The translations under genes and the position numbers were made by a program. Positions 1 to 10,292 of a stretch of 64,000 nucleotides of DNA are shown piece after piece (the stretch's first letter is position 1; each line of letters opens with the position of its first letter). Location of the stretch: NCBI GenBank assembly GCA_028622995.1, contig JAJQJQ010000035.1, positions 2,294,001-2,358,000 on the forward strand. The letters are read 5' to 3'. The notes beneath the pieces are model-generated. The model did not search any database and was not told where the DNA came from. It saw only the letters and a list, made by a program, of their open reading frames with translations. The DNA comes from Panagrolaimus kolymaensis. Lineage: Eukaryota; Nematoda; Chromadorea; Rhabditida; Panagrolaimidae.

Positions 1-140
1 CCGTTTTTATTTAACCCTTTTTAAAACCAAAACAGAAATATACGTACATTCTTACATTGTAATAACTAACAAAACAATTAAGAAAACAAAAAGTTAACAA
101 AAAATAAGTTTACAAACAACAATGGAAAAAAGATATGTAA

Positions 141-3100
141 TTATAATAAAAATCTTTGAGATATTGGATTTTGAGTTATTATTTCATTCTTTGCTTCTTG
201 TGAAAGTTTAATTGAAAATTTGTCATTCATATTGAGGTTTGAAAGACGAGATGAAAGTGAATCAGTATTTAAATGTGAAAGAACAGGACAAGCTTTGATA
301 TGAAGCTTTGGTCGATCCACCATAATCTTTGAAAGAAGTTGATCAAGAGAAATGCAAGTATGAGAAACATCCAAATATGAGAGCGAATGGAGAGCAATGA
401 TTTGTTCGAAAAAGGCGTCGGTGAATTCAAATGGAGTTTTAGCAATGATCAGTTTTTCCAACAGATAAGTTTCCTAAAATTACAGACTTTGTATCGAGAG
501 TTTTGAAGGATGTAAACATACTTTAAGTTCAAAGTCCCAAATCGAAGTTCCATAGAGATCAAGAATTTTCAGTTTTTGACAGGAATCCAAAATATCTTTG
601 ACATGTTGAGATTCAATTTGTTCTATTTGAGAAAGATCAAGTTCGGTTAGCTTCTGACATGCTGAAAAACTAACATAAAGAATCGCTTTACAACTTCCAA
701 AATAAACATCTAATAAACAATTACGTTTTCACAATACCCAGCAAAATTAAACGATACAAGTGCCGTGGAAAGTAAACAAATAATCTAAAACACTTACAAC
801 GAATAGCATCAATAACTTCATCAATTCCATCTTCAAAATCAGATCCTTTCAAACAAATTTTCGATAAATTCGGATGAAGTCTTATTTTCTTTGCCACAGC
901 AAAAGCATCATCAAAGAATCTCAAATGCAATTCTTTAAGTTTCAATCGTTTGATTGGTGACAGGTTGGAAGTTTCAACGGTTTCAGATTCATCCATAATA
1001 ATATCCGATTTTGTCGATGATTTGCATGTACTTGTGCTCTTTTTGCTTTTCCTAAAACAAATTCATTAACATGGAAGATTAGTAAACAAATTAACCAGCA
1101 AAAGCTTACTTTGAACTTGACGATTCTAAACTACCATAAGATTCACGACGCGTCAATGAAGGAGTTGCTTTCCTTTTCGTTCCTTTTTTTCTTGGCATTT
1201 CATCTTCTGATTCAACAATAACTTCGTCGATTTCCATATCATCCCTTTTTGATCTATTGCTTCTCCTAGAAGTTCTTTTTCTTCGTGATGGTTCATCATC
1301 TGAATCAATAATAACATCTTCGACTTCCATCTCATTCTTTCGTGAACGATCATTTTTTGCAGATCGAAAACTTGAATTAGCTCGAGCTCTTTTTGGTATT
1401 TCATCTTCTGAATCAGCAATAACTTCTTCATATTCTTTTTCATCCTTTCTTAATTTGTTACTTCTCGTTGATCGAAAACCAGAATTCTTCCGAAAATGTT
1501 TATCATCCTCATCCATTTCCATGTCACTTTTATTCTCTTTGTTGTCATCATCGCCTTCTTCGTCATCAGGAATTATAAAGTTTTCATCAGCTAACATTGC
1601 ATCGTTTTCAAAGTTATATTTCTTGTTGTTGTGGGTATGTGGCTTCCTTCCAAGATGTTCCAATACATCGACAAACATTTCGAGCCCTTCTTTCTGTCGT
1701 GGAAGTTTCTTTGAAGATGGAATAATCTTCTGCGGTAAATTTTCTGGTAAATCAGCTCTTTTCTCCCGGCGCTTCTCTCGACCTAAAAATTTCTCTGTAA
1801 ATTAACCATAAACAATGAATAACAAAAATAAACTAACTCAGTAACGCTTCCTTTTCTCTTAACCATTTTAGAGCTTGTCGTAGTTGTACCAGCACAGTTT
1901 TATCAATTTCATTAGCATTCAATTTAATATATTCGTCGAGATAATCACCAGCAAACCATCCATTATCGTTTTGCATAGTTGCATCGGCTCCAGCTTTAAT
2001 GAGAGTGCAAATGATTTCGTAATTACCTTGAGTGCATGCTTCCATTAATGGAGTTTGTCCAGATCCAGTCTAAAATAAATGAATATTATTAGAAACAAAA
2101 ACGAAAGATTATCATGGTAACACCAATAGATAAATCCAGCGCTGGCGGTTTACCTAAATCCTTCGGTTTTCGGTTTCGGTGAACCGAACCGAAACCGAAC
2201 TTATCGGTTTTCGGTTTTTCAGTCTAAATTTTCGGTTATCGTTACGGTTTAAAAAATTTTTTTATGAATTTTTTTAACGTTAATTTTTGGATAAAAGTAA
2301 AAAATAAGGCATATTTTTGTCTTTTTTATGTATTTTTACTTGTTTCTAAGCCTTTTTAACCAAATTTTCGTATTTTTAATAAAAAAAACTTAGATTTTTA
2401 ACCACCTATTTTTCATCAAACCGAACGGAAAAATCGATTTTTTCGGTTAAAAACCGAATTTTTTCGGTTTTCGGTTTTTCGGTTTGAACCGAAAATCGAT
2501 ATCTTCGGTTTTCGATTTTCGGTTCGGTTCGGTTCACCGAAAACCGAACCGAAAAACCGAAAACCGCCAGCGCTGGATAAAACAAAGGCATGATTTTTTA
2601 AACTCACAACTTCGTATAAAAGAAAGGTTCATTCGCTAAAGCAATGTAAACTTACACAAATTTTATCACCACTTTTCAATTCAACTGTTGATGCAGTATT
2701 AACATTAGCTCCTTTGGACGTTAGATATTTGACGATATCAGCCTGTCCATAACTAACAGCTTCTGAAAGTGGAGTCCATCCGCCATTATCCTTCTCATTG
2801 ATAACTTTGACAAATCCACATTTTTCAATTAAAAATTTAACATCTTCCGGGCTTCTTTTTGAGGCTTCATGAAGATCATTTTCTCCAACAGTATTTTTGA
2901 CATTAAGCCTCTTCTTTGTTGCTTCGATCTTTCCTCGAAAGTCCCATTTCTTTTGAATTCTTTTAAAGATTTCCTTTTCTGACATTGAATCGTACTCATC
3001 ATAAAAGTTGGAGGTAGTAGTTTCTGGAACATCGTCTTCTGAATCAGAGGTTTCATCGATGACATCAGTATGTTGGAGTTCATTCAGGAGATCATCGGCA

Positions 3101-5050
3101 CCATCTTCATGTTTGCTGCTTTTCAGAAAGTTGATAAAGCTTTTAACATATTTCACCTAAAAAGTATGAAATAGTAAAAAAGAAAAAGCAGCAATAAAAG
3201 GCGAGGAATCAAGATTGAATTATTTTTGCACCAAGGCACACTGTATCTTTAAGAGCAAATGTTTATGAAAAAACAAAGCAACCATAGAGCCATGAACGAA
3301 GCACCAATAACTTGGATTTTGTGAGAAAAAGAAAAATAAAGAAAACTTACATAACGAGTGTCATTATTCGGCATGTTAACTTTGAGAAAAGCTTCTCTTC
3401 GTTGTTCAAATGAATATTCCTCACATTCAATCATTTTCAAAGCAATATTCAGGTAATTATCAGCTAAATCAGCTTGCGAGCGACCTAATCGAAGTTCTAC
3501 GGTATAAAGTTGGTTGTAATAATCAATGGAATGAGAATAAGCTTTCAAATCATAATATGTTTCAGCGAGCGAAATGAAAGCAGCACGAGTGAGTTCAAGA
3601 TCACCAAATTCAGGATCACCAGGAAGATTCTTGGATGCTCTATAAAAGTGATATGTATTGGCTGGTTTATAAACTACAAGATAACCTACTCAACCATTTT
3701 CAAATAATATTCAATTGCAAGTTCAGAAGCTAAACCATCGACAGACATCTCATCACCACATTTTTCGTAAATTCTTGCAATCTTCAAAAAATCTGGAGAG
3801 CTAGTTGCTTTCAGCTTTGCAATATCTTTCAATCGTTGTTCAAGTTTGAATACTGAAATGGAGGAAATTTTTAATCGATATTTTATCAACAACAAACTCA
3901 CGCTTGATCAATCCTTGTTTAGCATTTTCCTTTCTTTCACCTTTGCATTTGGAGTCGTTATAAACTTTCCAGTAATATTCTTCAGCTTGTGTTATATTTT
4001 TATGGACCAATGAATCTTCAGCAATGAATAAACAAGTTTCCAATTTTTTGTCATAATCAGTTCCAACTATCTTGAGCATTTTAAGAGAAATATCAAGAAG
4101 ATCATTGCGATTAACAAATTTTCGTTTGGTATGAAGAAGAATGTAATGCAATTCATGATCCATGTTTAACCTGAAAAGAACCAATAAAAAAATGTCATGA
4201 AACTAGCAAAAAGTTAAAAGCATAAACTCCATAATCACTCACTTGTCATATTCCAGAGCTTTGTTACAATATGTTTCAGCTTCATTAAGATTTCCTTCTG
4301 CTTCACAAATGTTTGCTAAAAGTTGATAAATACCAGCTTTTCGTCGGCTGGAATAATCCCTTTCGTTTGAATCATCTTTCACCTTCATCACTATTTTATC
4401 AATGGACGATGCCTGTTCTACGAGAAGTTCCAATGAAGAATTTGCGTATTTTCTGGCCTGAAAATCGATCGGTTAAAATATGAACATCCAAAACATTGTT
4501 ATTCAGGCAGAATAAAAAGATACTAAACATACCTTTTCCAAGTAATTAGGGTTTTGAGTTAAATGTTCAAGGTAAGATAACGCAGCGATATGCAAAGCAA
4601 TTTGCTTTTTGCTAACATCAAGATTCTTCACATGGTTAATAAAATTCTTTAAAGCTTTTGATATCTCATTTTGAGTACCTAAAATACGTGGAATCAAAAT
4701 AATTTGAAAAAACAAATGAACGAACAACATACCACATTCAAAAAGCATTTCAACAACACTTCGATAAGCTAAATATTCATTTTCAACTTTTTCTGATGTA
4801 TCATTGGCACATTTGGAAGCATAATTTATTGCATCTTGATAAATTGCTACAGCTTGACGATAGTTTTTTGATGAAGAATAAAGTGAACCAAGTTCAATGG
4901 CAGTTCGTAAAGCAGATTCATATTTTTTATCATTCACAAATCGATCAAGTCTTCGCTTTAAATCTGAAAAAAAAAAGACGAAATGGATTAATGAGATGTA
5001 AAGAAATGGGTAATGAATTGTTTTTTACCTTGAATGTCTCTGTTTGACAT
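141..5050 (-). CDS. tonsl: TONSL (Tonsoku-like) DNA repair protein, multi-exon
   Basis: TONSL with MMS22L binds newly deposited histones and supports homologous recombination at stalled forks in the nucleus. The first exon is a 22-nt mini-exon (5029-5050, MSNRDIQ). Exons between about 3.3 and 5.0 kb encode TPR helices (for example SLYSSSKNYRQAVAIYQDA). An acidic segment (about 2.9-3.1 kb) leads into ankyrin repeats (VGENDLHEAS; GGWTPLSEAVSYGQADIVKYL; GSGQTPLMEACTQGNYEIIC) split across an intron. A basic/acidic linker (about 1.1-1.75 kb) and C-terminal leucine-rich repeats (141-1000) follow. The TPR-ANK-linker-LRR order is diagnostic of the family. I do not see the ubiquitin-like domain of vertebrate TONSL. 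The intron between the ankyrin exons holds a hAT MITE. The gene is divergent from the NudC-like copy, with only 283 bp between start codons. Exact exon ends are my reading of GT-AG sites. Confidence 0.88.
1190..1500 (-). repeat. Three tandem acidic SIM-like repeats in the TONSL linker
   Basis: Within the TONSL linker three units of roughly 31-36 residues each end in a similar motif: VIADSEDE (1401-1426), VIIDSDDE (1293-1318) and VIVESEDE (1201-1225). Each follows a basic stretch rich in R, S and K. Aliphatic pairs followed by D/E-S-D/E-D-E resemble phospho-SUMO-interacting motifs and CK2 sites. The repeat is visible in the sequence; the SUMO link is inference. Confidence 0.6.
2129..2583. mobile_element. 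hAT-type MITE in a TONSL intron
   Basis: A 439-bp element (2137-2575) has matching inverted ends, CAGCGCTGGCGGTTT on the left with its complement on the right. It is flanked by 8-bp direct repeats differing at one base, GATAAATC (2129-2136) and GATAAAAC (2576-2583). CAG-starting ends and an 8-bp target duplication are the hAT signature. Both subterminal regions carry many CGGTTTTCGGTT-type repeats, complementary between arms. The core (about 2230-2400) is AT-rich and non-coding, so transposition would depend on a transposase supplied elsewhere. The one mismatch in the duplication suggests a moderately old insertion. Confidence 0.82.
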
Positions 5051-5333
5051 TTATGTGAAGATGAAAGAAGACAAAGGTTGAATAAATTCTGAAAGCTGTA
5101 AAATAAACAACAAAAGTTTGGAAGCATGAATTTCGCGCGTTTGATTTTTTTTTTCAAGTTTGCAACCAAACTTTTTGAATCTCAAACGTTCACACACAGC
5201 ATTGGCTAAATGCGTGTCAAACAAATTTTATGTGAAACGTTAGCTAAAAGCATTTTTTCATGGAAACGTAAAGGTTCTTGTTGAATTATAAATTTTAGTT
5301 GTTTGCACTTTTTGATCATCATCACAATAAAAT

Positions 5334-5990
5334 ATGGTTGAAAAGAACGAAGAAGAAGAAAATGGAGAACTTAATCCAAATATGAGCAATGAAGAAAACG
5401 AAGAAGACAAAGGAAAACTTGATCCAAATATGGGCAATGGATATGATCATGAAAAATATCAATGGACTCAAACTCTTGGAGAAGTTGAAATTCGTGTTCC
5501 TATGAATGCTACGTTCCCTCTCAAAGGTGCTCATATTGTCTGCAATATCAGTAAGCGTCATCTTGTTTGTGGACTCAAAGGACATCCTGCGATTCTCGAT
5601 GGTGAACTTTCCGAAGATATCAAGCCTGATTCTTTCACATGGGTTATTGAAGACAATAAAGCTGTTGTCATTTCGTTTGAAAAGGTTAGTTTGATCTTTA
5701 TTTTACTTTAACCTGGCTTATTTTTTAACTTTTTGTTTAACAATATGAACTGGTGGAACCGAATCTTCGTCGATGAAACTCCAATCAATTCTCGCAAAGT
5801 TGTTCCAGAAAATTCAAAACTATCTGATCTTGAAGGTGATACTCGTCAAATGGTTGAAAAGATGATGTATGATCAACGTCAAAAAGAACTTGGACTTCCA
5901 ACAAGTGAAGAAAAGAAGAAGCAAGATGTTTTAAAGAATTTTATGGCTCAACATCCTGAAATGGATTTTTCAAAAGCAAAGTTTAATTAA
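5334..5990 (+). pseudogene. N-terminally truncated NudC copy with a lost splice acceptor
   Basis: The first exon (5334-5684) encodes a short acidic leader, [18 protein letters not shown], and most of a CS (p23-like) domain. The second (about 5746-5990) encodes WWNRIF and the invariant NudC tail ending [12 protein letters not shown]. The NudC N-terminal region is absent. The intron starts with GTTAGT, but its expected acceptor reads ...ACTTTTTG where the otherwise near-identical intron at 11.63-11.68 kb reads ...ACTTTTAG. With the AG gone, retention gives an early stop (end of the ORF at about 5711) and would lose the C-terminal part. Exon 2 and the 3' flank to about 6080 are almost identical to the end of the gene at 10.3-11.9 kb, implying recent duplication or conversion. 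It could still be expressed as a truncated protein. Confidence 0.65.
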
Positions 5991-6087
5991 CTTTTTTTTA
6001 TTTATGTTCATGTATTATTTTTTGTACTTGCATGTTTTTTCAAATGTTCAAATAAATTATTGCCCTTGTTTTTATATACTCTTTTTC

Positions 6088-6233
6088 CATTATAATCTTT
6101 CTTTTTTTTTCTTCTAATAAACTTTCTTTGTTTTAGACTGGATCTTTACAAACTCATTAATGGAAGCATGCACTCTAGGTAATTACGCAATTATTTGCAC
6201 TCTCATTAAAACTGGAGCTGATGCAAAATAATG
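6088..6233 (+). pseudogene. Inverted duplicate fragment of a TONSL intron and ankyrin exon
   Basis: On the + strand, about 55 bp of intron ending TTTTAG is followed by about 96 bp nearly identical to the TONSL ankyrin exon that lies on the - strand at about 1980-2070. It translates as TGS.QT, MEACTLGNYAIICTLIKTGADAK and then stops. The parent reads MEACTQGNYEIICTLIKAGADAT. Homology to the upstream NudC 3' flank ends where TONSL homology begins, at about 6083-6088. The carried acceptor and intron show that it was copied from genomic DNA and not from mRNA. Confidence 0.8.
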
Positions 6234-6481
6234 AACCCAAAATCGCAAAAACTTATTTTTTTATGTAAAATATTTTTGTCCTCTTTAATAATAAATGCTT
6301 AAGTAAGATTGATATTTTTTTCAAATTTAAAAAATTTTTTAAATGGGATCTGCTTTTGTTTACACAATCATTCTGTTTCTTTTTCTATATTAATTATGAT
6401 ATTGCAGTAGAACAAAAATAAGAAGGAAAATTTGAATTATCATGTAGTTAAAAAGTTCTGAAAAAGTAAATAATTTGATTT

Positions 6482-9175
6482 TTATTTTATTTGGCATTGT
6501 TTATTGTATCCTTTAAGTTCTTTTGTCATAATTTGTTCAAAAGTATGCTTAAATTCAAATGGAACAGTTGGATCAAAAATTACTTCGCAACTTGATTTAA
6601 CTAACTTTGAATCATACATGGCATTCTGGAAATATTCTTGTTAGGTTTCTTTTAAGAACATATTATTTTCATACTATGAAATTTAACTAACCTTAATAAA
6701 AATTGCAAAATGACGAGGATTAAAAAAATTTGGAACATTTTCAAAACGAAAATCTTTAATTTGTTTATTCTTTATTTTAAGATTTGCTAAATTTTCTGCT
6801 GTTTCGTCCGTGTATAATGATGATTTTATGCTAAAAATAAAAACACTTTTCATTTAAAAATTAATTTTTAAATCTTCAGCTTACATGAAAACCACTGAAT
6901 TAATAAATGTTTCAATAATCATTTCAATTGATTTTGTGACATTATCAGTAATGGTAACATTTTTAATAATGCATTGTTGTAATTCTAAATTTTTCATTAA
7001 AAATAATTCGTTAGATGTTAAATTTTGTTTTGTGATACAAAGATATTTTACACGAATTTGAATTTTTTCCAAAAGTTTTGTCATTGTATCTTCATATCCA
7101 AACACGAATAAATTATTTGTAATAACCATATTTTTAATTTCTTTCATACGATTATAAGAGATAAATAATGAATTAAAATAATATTTGCATATATCATCAT
7201 TGATGGGATCGATTACAAGCTTATGACAAAATATTTTTTTTCCATCTTTAATAAATAAATATTTGCAACATTCATAAAATCTTTGACGAATGGCATAAGA
7301 AGAATTTACCATTAAATATTCAATTATAAAAAAGGGTAATGCAAAATGTTGATGGGATATATCATTGAAAAATAGTTTTTTAAATTCTGTGATATTTATA
7401 TTTTTTTCTTGAAATCGTTCTTCTTTCACAATACTATTAGTTTCTTCTTTATATGCTTTAGTTTCAACAGGATTTAATAAAAATTTTTGATATGATCGAT
7501 CCTCCTTAATTTGATTTTTGAAATGTCTTAGAAAAGAATGAAAAACAGCAGTCTGAAGGAGATAAAAAATATTATAGCAAAACATGTCGAGAGAGTCAAC
7601 GAGATTTTTTAAATAAGGCGTATCATAATTTTTCTTATCCTTTTTTATTATTTTTTGTTGCTGTTCTCGAATAATTTAAGATGGAAAAATAAACTAATAT
7701 ATACAAATTTTATTCAAACTATTGTTTGAACTTTCAAAGTTCCGCTCTATGGAAGTTTAGGGAATGCACCGAGAAAAAATAGCCTTTTTTTCCAAGAAAA
7801 TAACGAAACAAAAAAATATAAGCGAACTTCCAACTTTTCCAACTCCCAACTACCTTCGCATTTACTTGTCACTTCAAAAAAAAACTTTTATGACAAAGAT
7901 TCCTTTCTTATTGGAAGTTAAAAGCGGAAGTTTTTTTTGAAGTTATGATTGGAAGTGACGAAAGTGATAGGAAATTGGAAGTTAATGGATGTGGAAAACT
8001 TGTTCGCAAAAACTGATAGGGAGAAAAAAACTTACTTTGCATAAATTATAAATATTGTTAGCCAAAAGTTTAGCGTCATTAATATTCCCAAAAACTATTT
8101 CGAATTCAATATAATCGATCCACCATTTTGTAACATCAAATGAAAGATTTCCCAGTTTTTTAATTTCATTTCGATATTCATTTCTCATTTCAAAATCTTC
8201 GATAAAAATTCGGCAATATCGCAAATAAACATTCAAAATACGAGTATCATTTTTAGTTTTTAAAAAATTTAAATAAAGTCTCCATAATAAAATATTTGTA
8301 GGATTTTTGCCGAGTTTAAATTCAATATTATCAATTACAAATTTATCATTTTCCATTTTTGTTAGGCAATGAAACCATTTTTCGACATCGTTTTCTACGA
8401 CAATAATTTCTTTATAAACGATGCAAGCTTTTTTGTACTTTTTCAAAATTGATGGAGGCATTGGACGAGCTAAAAAAATTTGCGTAAACTAAAATTATTA
8501 CAAAGTAAACCAATTGTATTATCCCCTTTTAATGTAATTTAAAAAAATTCCTCTTACGTGAAAAAGCGTTATAACCTTCGTTGTTTAAACTTTTATTAGG
8601 AAATGAAAGTAATTTTTCATAAAGTTTCACATTTTCTTTTGAGCTCACTCTATATGGTTTCAAAAAAGTCGTAACATTGCCCGATAAATCCAATAATTTA
8701 AAATCAATTGCAAGCTAAAAATGGAGCAATAATTATATATAATATTACAGTCTCATAAATTGTATGTACTTTCTCATTTTGAAATTTTAAATCCACATCG
8801 AATACAAAATGTGATTGTAATTTTTTTTGTATACTTTCCAAATTTAGTTGTTTTTTATTTTCTTCAAAATCAGAATAATGGGTACATTCTTCAAATCTAA
8901 AATAAGTTTATTCTTATACTTTTATTTGTTGATTAGTTATCGATTTTTGCGAGAGTCAAAAAGATTAAAAGCTTTAAAACTTACTTAATCCATATTCTCC
9001 ACAATTCTGGAATTATAGTAAATTTGGTTGAAAAATCATAAAATAAATTACGGATTTCAAAAAGCGTGGTTGCATCATCAATTTTTTCCAATAATTTATT
9101 GGAAGCAAACAAATAAATTTTTGATGGAAAAGACGAGCTTAGTTTATAACAAAAATATTTTTGCTTATCATCCAT
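6482..9175 (-). CDS. HAT/TPR-like helical repeats fused to an F-box-like module
   Basis: Exons start at 9175 (MDDKQKYF) and run to a TAA at 6482-6484. The N-terminal half has repeated W/Y-containing helices (IPELWRIWIK; NPTNILLWRLYLNFL; DVTKWWIDYIEFEIVFG), resembling half-a-TPR repeats of RNA-processing factors such as SART3 and Prp39. The C-terminal half carries ALPFFIIEYLM...CKYLFIKDGKK, like an F-box-like family seen at 35.3-37.1 kb, then a beta/LRR-like region. It aligns exon by exon with the + strand gene at 51.5-55.5 kb, including the tail (VPFEFKHTFEQIM against VPFGLKESFKRTL). Acceptors such as CTTCAG before exon 7.55 kb fit. The exon around 7.3-7.55 kb is the least certain. Function is unknown; by analogy an adaptor protein. 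Confidence 0.6.
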
Positions 9176-10292
9176 ATTAAATAAAAATACAATAAGGATT
9201 TTTCTTATATATTATTAAAATATAAAAAAAGTTCTCTAAATTTTTGGATCAGCACTATAATAACTGCTACCTGTTTTTTGTTGTTGTTCTTTTTTGTTAT
9301 TAGTAAGCCGTAGCAAAAAAAAAAAGGAAGGATACCCTCAAAGCATTATTGAAGGTGTTAAAAAGATAATGAGAGAAAGATGTACTTGAAAAACAAATTA
9401 AAAAAAAAGCAAAAAAGATATACTATGAAATATTTAAATTGGAAGTGATGAAAAGAGAAAATAATAACCTCTTCTCTCAAAACCAAAAAAGAGCTTATTT
9501 TAAAGCAAGTTTTTTGTCCTTTGGTTCGTCAAAACAAAGAAAGCAATTTTAAAAAAATAATCAGATAAAATACGATTTTTTTAAATTCTAGACAAGTCGA
9601 ACATTGATAGTTATAAAAAAAATTCGAAATTATTTAAAAAAAGCTTAAAACTTGTATGCCAGGGTAAGATAGCATAGAGAAAATAAAATTTGTATGTATC
9701 ATAAAAGGTCAATAACGAGAAAATCAAAAATCGAAACTGACCATGGTTTCGTAGATGCACTAAAACTTTTTTCAGTGATATCCACGACTAGAAAATGGGA
9801 AATTTGATGTCAAAGTTGTTGTTGAAGCTTTGGAAGCTTTCACATCAATTTTTCAGTGCCAAAAAAAGTGTTCTCGACGCGATTGCATGAAACTTTTACT
9901 GTAAAAGCTTCCAGAGCTCCTAAATAAATTTGACATCAAATTTGCCATTTTTCTAGCCGGATGTTTTGAATTACGTTTCTAGTCATTTTTTCAAACTTCA
10001 TAAAACGTAATCCAAAGTTTTCTTTTTTTAAATGTTATCTTAGACGTCGAAGCGATTATTTTTACAAAACAAAACGAAATCCAAATGATCCATTTGCGTC
10101 AATTTAGGGTATCTCAACGAAATTTTTTTTTGACATTCCTTCCGCGATAGTGTGCTAATATTATGAGAAAAAGAATAAATCGTTTAAATAAAAAAAAAAC
10201 AGCTTTCGTTTTTTCCGTGTTTTGTCAGTATTGATAACCTTTTTACGTTTTCGGGTTTATTGTATATCTCATTTTAGGAGAACATAAGTAAA
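9176..10292. other. Intergenic, AT-rich; no gene seen
   Basis: Between the HAT-like gene and the NudC gene I see only AT-rich sequence and the inverted repeat at 9786-9958. The last part holds the NudC promoter. An ATTTTAG acceptor-like site ends at 10277, 15 nt before the start codon, and is suitable for spliced-leader addition. Confidence 0.5.
9786..9958. repeat. Imperfect inverted repeat, possible MITE remnant
   Basis: About 29-30 bp at 9786-9814 (GACTAGAAAATGGG...) pairs with 9929-9958 (...CCATTTTTCTAGCC) with few mismatches. Shorter complementary GAAGCTTT blocks lie inside. No target duplication is apparent. Confidence 0.45.

Noticed and set aside
1257..1805. Long + strand reading frame rich in S and F
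   Set aside because: Antisense of the TONSL acidic/basic linker.
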